DNA of 64,000 nucleotides from Capnocytophaga periodontitidis (GCF_016126015.1 NZ_JAEFDB010000001.1:558001-622000), one strand, 5' to 3'; positions 55,083-63,753 are shown, numbered from the stretch's first letter. Notes: generated by a model not told the origin, from the letters alone. Translations and numbers: made by a program.

Positions 55083-55112
55083 TTGTTAATCTTCAATTAT
55101 TTCATATCTTTG
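55083..55112 (+). promoter_or_regulatory. Promoter overlapping the start of a lipoprotein gene
   Basis: TTG (55083-55085), 19 nt, TATCTTTG (55105-55112). The ATG at 55117 begins 5 nt after the -7 element, at or next to the expected transcription start. Confidence 0.72.
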
Positions 55113-55116
55113 CCAA

Positions 55117-55911
55117 ATGAAATATACAATTCTTCTTTCCGTTTTTGTAATACTGTTGGTGAGTTGCCAACAGCAAAAAACTATTACTATACAAAAGAGT
55201 GATACTACTAAAAGTAGTACTACTATTCTTATGCCTATTGATAGCACTGTTGTTACAGAAACTACCCCCTCTAACCTCAAACCTAAACTCTCGAAAAACG
55301 ATAGCTTGTTAAAAATCTTGCAAAAAAAATACGGTGAGGACTACGAGAGTTACCAAAGAGCTGTACGAAAATTAGTTTTGCACCAAATGAAATATAGTAT
55401 TCTAAAAAATACCTGTTTAGAAGAGTTTTACTTACAAGGATTCGCTAAGACTACTAAGGACAGTATCAAAGTGCATTTGCCTTTCAACCTTCACACTTTT
55501 GATTGTGGAGCTCCTGATTGTTATACTACCGAAGTGAGTTTTCGTCTAACAAATGAAAAAAATATTATATTCCCCGATTCACTCCCTTTTCACGAAGAAC
55601 AATCGGGGTGTATGGAAAATTATCAATTCAGTGATGTTTATGAGCTTATAGAAACAACACACAAACACGTAATTTACCATTGCCCTACAAAACGACGTAC
55701 TTTGGTACTCTATTTTCCTAAAATCAAGGGCTGTTGGAGCGGTGACGCTTATTATTTTGTAGGAGTAACCCGAAAGAGATTTAATGGCAAAAACATTTAT
55801 ACAGTACGCGAGAATTACAATGATAATAAGCCTGAAAGTGAATGGAATAAAGTACCCTATATGATTACTAACTTCAACCGATTAGAGTACGAGTTTATGC
55901 TAAAAGAATAA
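55117..55911 (+). CDS. Hypothetical lipoprotein
   Basis: 264 residues. Lipobox LLVSC (C17) after a hydrophobic signal. Then a Thr/Ser-rich linker (20-60) and a globular part of about 190 residues containing several Cys (FDCGAPDCYTTEVSF, EQSGCMENY, IKGCWSG) that could form disulfides. I do not recognise the family. It is monocistronic: divergent E1 gene upstream, tRNA-Val cluster downstream. The mRNA is predicted to be leaderless. Confidence 0.75.
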   Translation: MKYTILLSVFVILLVSCQQQKTITIQKSDTTKSSTTILMPIDSTVVTETTPSNLKPKLSKNDSLLKILQKKYGEDYESYQRAVRKLVLHQMKYSILKNTCLEEFYLQGFAKTTKDSIKVHLPFNLHTFDCGAPDCYTTEVSFRLTNEKNIIFPDSLPFHEEQSGCMENYQFSDVYELIETTHKHVIYHCPTKRRTLVLYFPKIKGCWSGDAYYFVGVTRKRFNGKNIYTVRENYNDNKPESEWNKVPYMITNFNRLEYEFMLKE

Positions 55912-55939
55912 ATATTTTTTCACTTTTTTCATAAAAAAA

Positions 55940-55970
55940 TTTGGAGGTTTCAAAAAAAGTAGTACCTTTG
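55940..55970 (+). promoter_or_regulatory. Promoter of the tRNA-Val cluster
   Basis: TTTG (55940-55943), 19 nt, TACCTTTG (55963-55970), 20 nt before the first tRNA. Confidence 0.78.
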
Positions 55971-55990
55971 CACCCGATTTAAAAACATAA

Positions 55991-56065
55991 GGGTTCTTAG
56001 CTCAGCTGGTTCAGAGCATCTGCCTTACAAGCAGAGGGTCACTGGTTCGAATCCAGTAGGACCCA
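55991..56065 (+). tRNA. tRNA-Val (UAC), copy 1
   Basis: 75 nt cloverleaf: acceptor GGGTTCT/AGGACCC, D-arm GCTC/GAGC, anticodon arm TCTGC-CTTACAA-GCAGA (anticodon TAC), T-arm ACTGG-TTCGAAT-CCAGT, discriminator A. The 3' CCA is not encoded. Confidence 0.96.
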
Positions 56066-56098
56066 CTTAGGTTTAAAATTTTTATCATTGTTATTTTG

Positions 56099-56176
56099 GG
56101 GTTCTTAGCTCAGCTGGTTCAGAGCATCTGCCTTACAAGCAGAGGGTCACTGGTTCGAATCCAGTAGGACCCACCA
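56099..56176 (+). tRNA. tRNA-Val (UAC), copy 2, CCA encoded
   Basis: Identical to copy 1 over 75 nt (56099-56173). Unlike the other two copies, the next three bases are CCA (56174-56176). Confidence 0.96.
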
Positions 56177-56216
56177 AATTTAAGATTTTATTGTTGTTAC
56201 TATAATCTAAAAAAAA

Positions 56217-56291
56217 GGATTCTTAGCTCAGCTGGTTCAGAGCATCTGCCTTACAAGCAGAGGGTCACTGGTTCGAATCCAGTAGAGTCCA
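56217..56291 (+). tRNA. tRNA-Val (UAC), copy 3, variant acceptor stem
   Basis: Same body and anticodon. The acceptor is GGATTCT/AGAGTCC: pair 3-70 is A-U instead of G-C, and the G-U wobble moves from 5-68 to 4-69. Pairing is kept throughout. CCA is not encoded. Confidence 0.95.
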
Positions 56292-56293
56292 CT

Positions 56294-56329
56294 AAAAGCT
56301 ACTCAATAGCCTGAGTAGCTTTTTTTATT
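56294..56329 (+). terminator. Rho-independent terminator of the tRNA-Val cluster
   Basis: AAAAGCTACTCA (56294-56305), a 6-nt loop, TGAGTAGCTTTT (56312-56323), continuing into a T tract. Perfect 12-bp stem. Confidence 0.9.
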
Positions 56330-56401
56330 AGTAATATATTAAATACAGAATTGATTATCAAATATTTACATTTTTAATAATTGTTAATTAATCATTAATA
56401 A

Positions 56402-56431
56402 TTGTATATTGATAATTATTTCTTACTTTTG
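56402..56431 (+). promoter_or_regulatory. Promoter of exbB-exbD-tonB
   Basis: TTG (56402-56404), 19 nt, TACTTTTG (56424-56431), 33 nt before the ATG at 56465. Confidence 0.75.
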
Positions 56432-56464
56432 CGATATTTTTAAACAGAAAACGAAAAAAATAAT

Positions 56465-57163
56465 ATGTTAGGATTACAAACTTCTGTAGATGTTGCTACA
56501 ACTGCAACCGACACTCTTCCAGCTCAAGAAAAAACACTTTCTATAATGGATATGATTGTAGATGGTGGCACTGCTAATATTGTGATTATTGGCATTCTAT
56601 TCGTAATGCTCGCTGTAGCACTTTTCCTCTATTTTGAACGCCTATTTGCTATCAAGGCAGCTTCTAAAGTGGATAAAACTTTTATGTATAAAATACGTGA
56701 TTGTATCTCTGCTGGACGTTTGGATGCAGCCAAAATGCTTTGTGTACAATCGAATACTCCTGTAGCACGCCTTATTGAAAAAGGGGTTTCTCGTATAGGT
56801 AAACCTCTTGAAGATATTAATAAAGCTATTGAAAATGCAGGCACTTTAGAGGTCTACAATCTTGAAAAGAATACGGCTATTCTCGCTACTATTGCAGGAG
56901 CAGGACCTATGATTGGATTCTTGGGCACTGTTGTTGGTATGATTATGTCATTCCACGAAATGGCATCTGCTGGTGGTCAAGCCGAAATGGGCGCTTTAGC
57001 AGGAGGTATTTATACCGCAATGGCTACTACTGTAGCTGGTCTTATAGTAGGGATTATCGCTTATGTAGGTTACAATCACTTAGTGGTAAAAACTGATAAA
57101 GTGGTACACCTAATGGAAGCTAATGCCGTCGAATTCTTAGACTTGTTGAACGAACCTCTATAG
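56465..57163 (+). CDS. exbB: MotA/TolQ/ExbB proton channel protein
   Basis: 232 residues with three hydrophobic helices (about 38-60, 140-165 and 180-205). The conserved block EKNTAILATIAGAGPMIGFLGTVVGM, then MATTVAGLIVGIIAYVGYN, is the ExbB/TolQ signature. It forms the pentameric channel that energises TonB from the proton gradient. First gene of exbB-exbD-tonB. Confidence 0.93.
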   Translation: MLGLQTSVDVATTATDTLPAQEKTLSIMDMIVDGGTANIVIIGILFVMLAVALFLYFERLFAIKAASKVDKTFMYKIRDCISAGRLDAAKMLCVQSNTPVARLIEKGVSRIGKPLEDINKAIENAGTLEVYNLEKNTAILATIAGAGPMIGFLGTVVGMIMSFHEMASAGGQAEMGALAGGIYTAMATTVAGLIVGIIAYVGYNHLVVKTDKVVHLMEANAVEFLDLLNEPL

Positions 57164-57187
57164 GTTTCAAAAAACTACTGTACAATT

Positions 57188-57574
57188 ATGAAATTAAAAG
57201 GTAGAAATAAAGTAAGTCCTGAGTTCAGTATGTCGTCTATGACGGATATTGTGTTCTTGCTGTTAGTATTCTTTATGATTACTGCTAATAGCCCTAATGC
57301 GCTCGATTTGCTATTGCCTAAAGCTAAAGGAAAAAGCACCAACACACAAAATGTTTCAGTGAGCATTGATAAAGATTTGAATTTTTTCATCGACAAAAAA
57401 CCTATATCTGTAGATAATCTCGATGCAGAACTCAAATCAGCACTAAAAGGAGTAGAAAATCCTACTATTATTTTACGCGTAGAAGAAAGTGTACCTATTG
57501 AAAATGCGGTAACTGTGATGGATGTAGCAAACCAAAATCAATTTAAGGTAATTTTGGCTGTACGTCCTAAATAG
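57188..57574 (+). CDS. exbD: ExbD/TolR biopolymer transport protein
   Basis: 128 residues. A short cytoplasmic N-terminus (VSPEFSMSSMTDIVFLLLVFFMI) carries the conserved Asp in the single membrane helix (MTD), followed by a periplasmic domain ending VILAVRPK. It partners with ExbB in proton-driven outer-membrane transport. It starts 24 bp after exbB and is followed 8 bp later by the TonB-like gene. Confidence 0.93.
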   Translation: MKLKGRNKVSPEFSMSSMTDIVFLLLVFFMITANSPNALDLLLPKAKGKSTNTQNVSVSIDKDLNFFIDKKPISVDNLDAELKSALKGVENPTIILRVEESVPIENAVTVMDVANQNQFKVILAVRPK

Positions 57575-57582
57575 CAAAGTAT

Positions 57583-58407
57583 ATGAACTTATTCAATACA
57601 GAACATAAACGTAAAGCTTTAGCACTCACTACAGTTGTGATGTGTTTGGTGATCTTTATCCTATTTTTCGCAGGAATGAAGTACCTAGATCCTCCACCCG
57701 AAAATGGAGTAGAGGTCATCTATGGGGTAGATATAACTGGAATGGGAGAACGTACTCCTCCCCCAAGTGCTGCCAAACAAGAAGAAACCCAAACACCACA
57801 AACACAACCAGAACAGAGTACTTCACAAGAAGTAAAGGAAAACCTTTTGGCTCAAGATAACAACGAAGAAGTTTCTGTACCCGAAGTCCCTAAAAAACAA
57901 GAAAAGAAAAAAGAAACACCTAAAAAAGAGCCTACTAAAGAAACTCCTAAACCCGCTCCTAAGCCTTCACGTGAGACTTCTGATGCACTTTCTAACATTT
58001 TAGGCGCTGCCAATGCAGGTGGTAGTGGTACCTCAGGACAAGGAGATGGCAACCAACCTGGTTATCAGGGGCAAATAGATGGTAGTCAATATGCTAATTC
58101 TTACTATGGTTCTGGTGGTGGCAGCGGTTCTGGTAAAGGCTGGGGTCTCAATGGGCGCTCCATTGCTTCACAAGGTAAAGTTCCTCAAAATTGTAATGAA
58201 GAAGGACGTGTAGTTGTACAGATAGAAGTAGATCGTAGCGGTAGAGTTGTAAAAGCTACTGCAGGTGTAAAAGGAACTACTAATTCTGCCCCTTGTTTAT
58301 TAGATGCCGCTCGAAAAACAGCAGCTATGCACCGTTGGAATGCCGATGATAATGCCCCTGCACGTCAAATTGGCTTTATTGTTATAAACTTTAAACTTGG
58401 AGAATAA
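57583..58407 (+). CDS. tonB: Energy transducer TonB
   Basis: 274 residues. One membrane helix (about 13-33). A long Pro/Glu/Lys/Gln periplasmic linker follows (about 55-135), then a Gly/Ser-rich stretch (145-190). The C-terminal TonB-like domain (about 195-274) contains EGRVVVQIEVDRSGRVVKA and GFIVINFKLGE. It transmits energy to outer-membrane receptors (SusC-type in this phylum). Third gene of the operon, closed by a hairpin at 58446. TolA-like use with ExbB/ExbD is the alternative. Confidence 0.88.
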   Translation: MNLFNTEHKRKALALTTVVMCLVIFILFFAGMKYLDPPPENGVEVIYGVDITGMGERTPPPSAAKQEETQTPQTQPEQSTSQEVKENLLAQDNNEEVSVPEVPKKQEKKKETPKKEPTKETPKPAPKPSRETSDALSNILGAANAGGSGTSGQGDGNQPGYQGQIDGSQYANSYYGSGGGSGSGKGWGLNGRSIASQGKVPQNCNEEGRVVVQIEVDRSGRVVKATAGVKGTTNSAPCLLDAARKTAAMHRWNADDNAPARQIGFIVINFKLGE

Positions 58408-58445
58408 GAAATCAATTAATAATTGGTAATTAATAATTAACAAGG

Positions 58446-58485
58446 ATGAGATAATAGTTATACTATAACTGATTATCTCATTTTT
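58446..58485 (+). terminator. Terminator of the exbB-exbD-tonB operon
   Basis: ATGAGATAAT (58446-58455) pairs with ATTATCTCAT (58472-58481), with an inner AGTTAT/ATAACT stem, and five T residues end it. Confidence 0.82.
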
Positions 58486-58517
58486 GATTGTACAACAACT
58501 AAAAACTATCTTTAACA

Positions 58518-59732
58518 TTGAATTATCAAGAAACACTTTCGTGGATGTTCAACCGCTTACCAATGTTTCAAACACAAGGTAAAACCGCTTTGAACAACAA
58601 ATTAGATAATATCCTCGCCTTTACTTCGGCGTTAGGAAACCCTCAAACAAAATTCAAAAGTTTGCATATTGCAGGCACTAACGGAAAGGGTTCTTCCAGC
58701 AGTATGCTCGCTTCTATCCTACAAGAGGCAGGATATAAGGTAGGATTGTACACCTCTCCACACCTCAAAGACTTCCGCGAACGTATCAAAATTAATGGGA
58801 AGGAAATACCAGAAGACTATGTGGTAAGTTTTATAGCTAAAAACAGACCCTTTTTAGAAGAATATCACCTCTCATTCTTCGAAATGACAGTAGGAATGGC
58901 GTTCAGCTATTTCGAGAATGAAAAAGTAGATATTGCTGTAATAGAGGTAGGCTTAGGAGGGCGTTTTGACTCTACTAATATTATCACTCCCGAAGTTTCT
59001 CTTATTACTAATATATCCAAAGATCATACAGATATTTTAGGAGATACATTGCCTAAAATAGCTTTTGAAAAAGCTGGTATTATCAAACAAAATGTGCCTG
59101 TAGTAATCAGTGAATATCAAGAGGAAACAGCTCCCGTTTTCACAGCAAAAGCTAAAGAAATGAATGCTCCTATTATTTTTGCCAATCACATAGAAACTTC
59201 TCTTACAACCGACCTTCAAGGTGCCTACCAAGAGAAAAACATCAAAGGAGTAATAGCCGTTACCGAATTGCTTATCTACCAGGGGTGGGATATTACTCCG
59301 GAGAATATTGCACAAGGACTTCTACACGTGGTGCACAATACAAACCTGAAAGGTCGTTGGCAAACCCTTGGTTCCTACCCTACTATTGTATGTGATACAG
59401 GACATAATGTGGGCGGACTTACTTATGTGATGGAACAACTCAAAAAGCAAACCTATACACATCTTCATATTGTAGTAGGTTTTGTAAAAGAAAAAGATGT
59501 AAATAGTGTTTTAGAACTTTTCCCAAAAGAAGCTACCTATTATTTTTGCAGTCCTGCTATTGCAAGAGGACTTAATGTAGATACATTAATGGAAATTGCC
59601 ACTGCAAAAGGACTCCAAGGGGAGAGATATTCTTCAGTAGCAGAAGCCTTAAATGCCGCTAAGGCACAAGCGCTTCCCTCTGACTTTATCTTTGTTGGTG
59701 GAAGCACGTTTGTAGTTGCGGAAGTGTTGTAA
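58518..59732 (+). CDS. folC: Folylpolyglutamate/dihydrofolate synthase FolC, TTG start
   Basis: 404 residues. Mur-ligase-type ATP site AGTNGKGSSS, the folate loop YTSPHLKDFRERI, and IEVGLGGRFDSTN and SLITNISKDHTD. It adds glutamate to dihydropteroate or folates in the cytoplasm. The frame starts with TTG at 58518, giving NYQETLSWMFNRLPMFQ, the normal family N-terminus; the first ATG (58545) would remove nine residues of it. The end of the gene faces mgtE. Confidence 0.9.
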   Translation: MNYQETLSWMFNRLPMFQTQGKTALNNKLDNILAFTSALGNPQTKFKSLHIAGTNGKGSSSSMLASILQEAGYKVGLYTSPHLKDFRERIKINGKEIPEDYVVSFIAKNRPFLEEYHLSFFEMTVGMAFSYFENEKVDIAVIEVGLGGRFDSTNIITPEVSLITNISKDHTDILGDTLPKIAFEKAGIIKQNVPVVISEYQEETAPVFTAKAKEMNAPIIFANHIETSLTTDLQGAYQEKNIKGVIAVTELLIYQGWDITPENIAQGLLHVVHNTNLKGRWQTLGSYPTIVCDTGHNVGGLTYVMEQLKKQTYTHLHIVVGFVKEKDVNSVLELFPKEATYYFCSPAIARGLNVDTLMEIATAKGLQGERYSSVAEALNAAKAQALPSDFIFVGGSTFVVAEVL

Positions 59733-59773
59733 AATAACAAAAAGCAGATACTGAAAAACAAATGAAGGCTGTT

Positions 59774-61129
59774 TTAAAACCCTAATATCATTTTTGCGAT
59801 AAAAAAGTAAATCAAGATACCTAAAACATCGTTGCTGGTAGTGATAAAAGGACCCGTAGCAACTGCTGGATCAATACCGCGCTTGTGGAGAAGTATCGGG
59901 ATAAAAGTACCTATCACAGCAGCATTTACAATCACTGTAATGAGTGCTATGGCTACCGTAATACTTACCAAATACTCGGCTTGAAAAGCAAAATGGCTTA
60001 CCAATATCACTATTCCTGCAATAGTTCCTCCGTTGATGAGTCCTAATAGAAATTCTTTAAGCAACCGCTTGATAAGTTCGCCGTCGATAGAATTATTTGC
60101 CAACCCTTGTACTATTATCGCCGATGATTGTACTCCCACATTTCCTGCAGTAGCTTGAATAAGCGGAATAAATATCAATAATATAGGGTAAATCATCATC
60201 GTATCCTGAAAACCATTGATAATACTCGCTGCTCCTAATCCTCCAAACATTCCAATAAGTAACCAAGGTAAACGCGCTTTAGTGAGTTTCCATATATTAT
60301 CATCTGCCTCTACATCATTGGTGATACCCGCTGCTAACTGATAGTCTTTTTCAGCTTCTTCTTTAATCACATCCACTATGTCATCAATAGTGATGCGTCC
60401 TACAAGGCGTTTCATCTCATCAACTACGGGAATTGCCTCTAAGTCATACTTACTCATTATGTGAGCTACCTCTTCGGCAGTATCAGTAACGTATACATAG
60501 TCTACTTTTGGAATATAAATGTCTTTCACTTCTGAACGTGTGGAAGTAGTAAGCAAATCTTTAAGTGAAAGTCGTCCTTTAAGCACATCATTATCATCTA
60601 CTACATAAATAGAATGTACTCGTGTAACGTGAGCAGCCTGTTCACGCATTTCTTTTACGCATTTTAGCACATTCCAATTCTCATTTACCTTTACAAGTTC
60701 TTTCGCCATTAGTCCCCCCGCAGTATCTTCGTCATAACGAAGTAGTTCTACGATGTCTTTAGCGTGTTCTACGTCCGTGATATGCGAAATAACTTCTGTT
60801 TTTCTATCTTCGGGTAGTTCAGAAATGATATCTACCGCATCATCGGTGTCTAACTCGATGATTTCATCGGCAATTTCTTTTGCAGAAAGGTTTTTTAAGA
60901 TATTTTCACGGTAATCATCGTCTAATTCGGTGAGTACATCCGATGTTTTTTGAGCATCAATGAGACGAATAATATATACTCCCTCTTCAATATCTAATTC
61001 GTGAATGATTTCGGCTATATCGGCATAGTGTAAATCATTTAAGAGGGTTGTAAGTTCTTTATTTTGTTTTTGCTCAATCAGTTGCTGAATCTTTTCAATG
61101 AGCTCATCTGTTATTTTAAAAGTTGTCAT
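59774..61129 (-). CDS. mgtE: Magnesium transporter MgtE
   Basis: 451 residues. An N-terminal superhelical MgtE_N domain (about 10-125) precedes two CBS domains (about 130-255) and about five membrane helices (285-451). The transport signature is visible in LIQATAGNVGVQSSAIIVQGL and the conserved Asp near the end, TTSNDVLGILIYFFIA. MgtE is a Mg2+-gated channel; the N and CBS domains sense cytoplasmic Mg2+. The strong ribosome-binding site TTAGGAGA lies just upstream. No M-box-type leader is seen. Confidence 0.94.
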   Translation of the reverse strand: MTTFKITDELIEKIQQLIEQKQNKELTTLLNDLHYADIAEIIHELDIEEGVYIIRLIDAQKTSDVLTELDDDYRENILKNLSAKEIADEIIELDTDDAVDIISELPEDRKTEVISHITDVEHAKDIVELLRYDEDTAGGLMAKELVKVNENWNVLKCVKEMREQAAHVTRVHSIYVVDDNDVLKGRLSLKDLLTTSTRSEVKDIYIPKVDYVYVTDTAEEVAHIMSKYDLEAIPVVDEMKRLVGRITIDDIVDVIKEEAEKDYQLAAGITNDVEADDNIWKLTKARLPWLLIGMFGGLGAASIINGFQDTMMIYPILLIFIPLIQATAGNVGVQSSAIIVQGLANNSIDGELIKRLLKEFLLGLINGGTIAGIVILVSHFAFQAEYLVSITVAIALITVIVNAAVIGTFIPILLHKRGIDPAVATGPFITTSNDVLGILIYFFIAKMILGF

Positions 61130-61153
61130 ATTATCTCCTAAATTCTATTTTTG

Positions 61154-61161
61154 CAAAATTA
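61154..61161 (-). promoter_or_regulatory. -7 element of mgtE
   Basis: TAATTTTG on the minus strand, 25 nt before the mgtE ATG. The -33 box is not clear. Confidence 0.5.
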
Positions 61162-61341
61162 TAAAATAATTGTGAATACCGAATAAAGAATCTCAAAATA
61201 TTTTATATTTTTAAGTACTTAATTCGCCTTTTAAGTATTGAAAAAGTAGTTAAAATAGTTATTCAATACGTTCATTTTAGGATAATAAGTTCAGATTATC
61301 AAATAAATAACTTCCATAGATAAAAATTTTCTATTTATTTA

Positions 61342-61373
61342 TTTGGTGGTTTCAACAAAAAGTGATACTTTTG
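61342..61373 (+). promoter_or_regulatory. Promoter of tRNA-Pro
   Basis: TTTG (61342-61345), 20 nt, TACTTTTG (61366-61373), 20 nt before the tRNA. Confidence 0.76.
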
Positions 61374-61392
61374 CGCACTGAAAAATAAAAAT

Positions 61393-61465
61393 CGGGATGT
61401 GGCGCAGTTGGTAGCGTACACGTATGGGGTGCGTGTGGTCGCTGGTTCGAGTCCAGTCATCCCGA
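61393..61465 (+). tRNA. tRNA-Pro (GGG)
   Basis: 73 nt with the proline-type C1 start: acceptor CGGGATG/CATCCCG, D-arm GCGC/GCGT, anticodon arm CACGT-ATGGGGT-GCGTG (anticodon GGG, with a T-G pair closing the loop), T-arm GCTGG-TTCGAGT-CCAGT, discriminator A. CCA is not encoded. A reading frame runs through it into the next gene but is fortuitous. Confidence 0.95.
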
Positions 61466-61503
61466 CTTTTTTCTTTTTATACAATAGCTATTTTTATAAA
61501 GAA

Positions 61504-62070
61504 ATGAACAAAGTTTATCTTCTTTTTTTATTTTCCCTATTCACCTTCATTTCTCAGGCACAAGCTCTTAAAAACAATTTTGTTATAGGAGCACAACTTC
61601 CTTTTTTATATAATAACGACCGAGAAAAACCTGATGACAACTCCTCTTCATCAGTTTCTTTATCTTTTCGCCCACGTGTAAATGTATATATCCAAGCTGA
61701 TAGATATGATGTTGAAAAGTACGGACGATTGTCTAAATTTAGTACTCGTATAGATTATACTTTTCTGCAAACTCAACAAAATGATGATTACGACCGTTAT
61801 AATCATATTCATCAAGTATCTTTTCTGTATATTCTAGGAGGAATGCACAAAACTAATGGTCTACAAGTAGGTATAGGACCTAATATTAACTTTGGAGATG
61901 CACAGGGAGTGAATGCTCGCTTGTTTTTAGGTGGTTATGGCGAGTGGAAAAGATTTATAGGTAGTGTAGATATCAACTTTTATATTCCTAATGCTAAAAG
62001 AAAAGAAGGTATCCCAAGTGATAATTATAAATATGGACACATAGCCATAGGTGTGGGATACCGTTTATAA
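61504..62070 (+). CDS. Hypothetical outer-membrane beta-barrel protein
   Basis: 188 residues from the ATG at 61504, which gives a clean signal peptide (MNKVYLLFLFSLFTFISQA). The mature part is rich in alternating strands with aromatics (SVSLSFRPRVNVYIQADRY, HQVSFLYILGGMHK, GHIAIGVGYRL) and ends in an aromatic-rich strand, as small outer-membrane barrels do. I do not recognise a family. It probably uses the tRNA-Pro transcript and is followed 26 bp later by queA. Confidence 0.68.
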   Translation: MNKVYLLFLFSLFTFISQAQALKNNFVIGAQLPFLYNNDREKPDDNSSSSVSLSFRPRVNVYIQADRYDVEKYGRLSKFSTRIDYTFLQTQQNDDYDRYNHIHQVSFLYILGGMHKTNGLQVGIGPNINFGDAQGVNARLFLGGYGEWKRFIGSVDINFYIPNAKRKEGIPSDNYKYGHIAIGVGYRL

Positions 62071-62096
62071 ACTAACAATAATTTTGTAGAAAATAT

Positions 62097-63146
62097 ATGA
62101 AACTTTCAAACTTTAATTTTGATCTTCCTAAAGAGTTATTAGCTGAATATCCCAGCGAAAACCGCGATGAAGCTCGCCTAATGGTGGTACATCGTAAAAC
62201 AGGAGAAATTGAACACAAATTGTTCAAAGATGTAATTGATTATTTTGATGATGGTGACGTGTTTGTGCTCAACAACACCAAAGTATTCCCAGCTCGTTTA
62301 TATGGTAATAAAGAAAAAACTAAAGCAAAAATAGAAGTATTTTTATTGCGTGAATTGAGCGCCGAACAACGTTTATGGGATGTACTCGTCGATCCTGCTC
62401 GCAAAATACGTATAGGCAACAAACTCTACTTTGGCAAAAATGCCGAATTAGTAGCCGAGGTAATTGACAATACCACATCTCGCGGTCGTACACTTCGTTT
62501 CTTGTATGATGGTACTTATGAAGAGTTTCGCCAGCATCTCACTGAACTTGGACAAACTCCACTACCTAAATACATCTCTCGTCCCGTAGAACCTGAAGAC
62601 GAGGAGCGTTATCAAACTATTTACGCTAAATACGAAGGTGCCGTTGCTGCCCCTACTGCTGGTTTGCACTTCTCTAAACACTTGATGAAACGTTTGGAAA
62701 TAAAAGGTATTACCTTCGCCGAAGTAACATTACACGTTGGCTTAGGAACTTTCAACCCTGTGGAGGTAGAAGACCTTTCTAAACACAAAATGGATAGCGA
62801 AGAGATTCACATTCCTGAAAGTCAAACAAAAATCATCAACACCGCTAAGGAAAATAAAAAACGCGTTTGTGCTGTAGGAACTACTGTAATGCGTGTTTTA
62901 GAGAGTTCTGTATCTTCTGATGGCTTTGTAAATCCGTTTGATGGGTGGACAAATAAATTTATTTTTCCTCCTTACGATTTTAGTGTTGCCAATGCAATGA
63001 TCACTAACTTCCACACTCCTAAATCAACTTTACTGATGATGGTATCGGCTTTTGCTGGTCACGATCTCATTATGCGTGCCTATAAAGAAGCTGTAGAACA
63101 AAAATACAAGTTTTATTCTTATGGCGATGCAATGCTAATCTTGTAA
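62097..63146 (+). CDS. queA: S-adenosylmethionine:tRNA ribosyltransferase-isomerase QueA
   Basis: 349 residues, full length. Diagnostic segments: [26 protein letters not shown], a central [30 protein letters not shown] and the terminal [10 protein letters not shown]. It transfers the ribosyl part of SAM to preQ1 in tRNA to make epoxyqueuosine. It is followed by the broken outer-membrane gene. Confidence 0.96.
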   Translation: MKLSNFNFDLPKELLAEYPSENRDEARLMVVHRKTGEIEHKLFKDVIDYFDDGDVFVLNNTKVFPARLYGNKEKTKAKIEVFLLRELSAEQRLWDVLVDPARKIRIGNKLYFGKNAELVAEVIDNTTSRGRTLRFLYDGTYEEFRQHLTELGQTPLPKYISRPVEPEDEERYQTIYAKYEGAVAAPTAGLHFSKHLMKRLEIKGITFAEVTLHVGLGTFNPVEVEDLSKHKMDSEEIHIPESQTKIINTAKENKKRVCAVGTTVMRVLESSVSSDGFVNPFDGWTNKFIFPPYDFSVANAMITNFHTPKSTLLMMVSAFAGHDLIMRAYKEAVEQKYKFYSYGDAMLIL

Positions 63147-63172
63147 AAATCAATAACTAAAAATAATCATTA

Positions 63173-63645
63173 ATGAAATTTTTTTATCACTATGGCGTTA
63201 GGAATGAGCACCCTAATAATTTTTGCGCAAGAAGCTGCTTAGCGAGGATTTCCTCACCTTTGAACATACCGACGGACTCAACTATGTAGTAGTGAAAGGG
63301 GCTCGTATCGATGACATTTCTCGCTTGTTTGGCATCCGTAACACTGATATATTACAAGTGAGCTTAACAGAAGGACTTGGTTTTGGCGCTTTATATCCAA
63401 AATCTAATACAAAACTCCTCAATAAAGAACGTTACGACGAATTTCACATTGCAGGGGTAGGAGTAAATGCTAAAGCTGGATTACACCTCACTTTCTTAAA
63501 GTATTTTCGTGTAGTTGGTGAACTTAAAGGTGGTTATATCAATATGTACGACGTACACACTACTTATGATATAGCCGATAAAGCTAAACACGATTTTTTC
63601 TTCTTTGAAACTGTATTAGGTATTGGCGGCGTCTTTAGATTCTAA
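63173..63645 (+). pseudogene. Outer-membrane protein gene remnant with frameshifts and internal loss
   Basis: A signal-peptide start and a barrel C-terminus survive in different frames. From the ATG at 63173 the frame is derailed by a run of seven T; with one T fewer it reads MKFFITMALGMSTLIIFAQ, a good signal peptide, which soon hits TAG. A third frame from about 63223 encodes about 140 residues (ALYPKSNTKLLNKERYDEFH, LKGGYINMYDV, GIGGVFRF) typical of the end of a longer flavobacterial outer-membrane protein. Most of the N-terminal half is missing. It could be expressed only from a TTG at 63223, without a signal. Confidence 0.65.
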
Positions 63646-63667
63646 AATTTCACATAACATAGATAAT

Positions 63668-63706
63668 AAAAACTGGCGTAGTTTTGAACTATACCAGTTT
63701 TTTTTA
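63668..63706 (+). terminator. Terminator before ettA
   Basis: AAAACTGG (from about 63669) pairs with CCAGTTTT (to about 63701), with an inner GTAGTT/AACTAT stem, followed by a T tract. Confidence 0.82.
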
Positions 63707-63715
63707 TTATTTTTG
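63683..63715 (+). promoter_or_regulatory. Promoter of ettA
   Basis: TTTG (63683-63686, within the terminator loop), 21 nt, TATTTTTG (63708-63715), 38 nt before the ATG at 63754. Confidence 0.6.
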
Positions 63716-63753
63716 CACCAAATTTACTAATCACTATATTAGCTAATTACATT

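Noticed and set aside
55991-56291. Regularly spaced near-identical 75-bp repeats, superficially like a CRISPR array
   Set aside because: Each repeat folds as a complete tRNA-Val with anticodon TAC; spacers of 33-43 bp are ordinary, and no cas genes are near.
61130-61392. Mg2+-sensing riboswitch (M-box) upstream of mgtE
   Set aside because: The mgtE leader after the -7 element is only about 20 nt, too short for a riboswitch.
61399-61503. N-terminal extension of the barrel protein starting inside tRNA-Pro
   Set aside because: The frame through the tRNA is accidental; the ATG at 61504 gives a proper signal peptide.
63265-63345. LysM-like stretch (YVVVKGARIDDISRLFGI) in the remnant
   Set aside because: The GD signature of LysM is missing, and the segment runs on into barrel strands; chance resemblance is likelier.
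63223-63645. A functional 140-residue gene starting at TTG
   Set aside because: It lacks a signal peptide although its content is outer-membrane barrel, and signal-peptide sequence lies just upstream in another frame; a remnant is the simpler reading.
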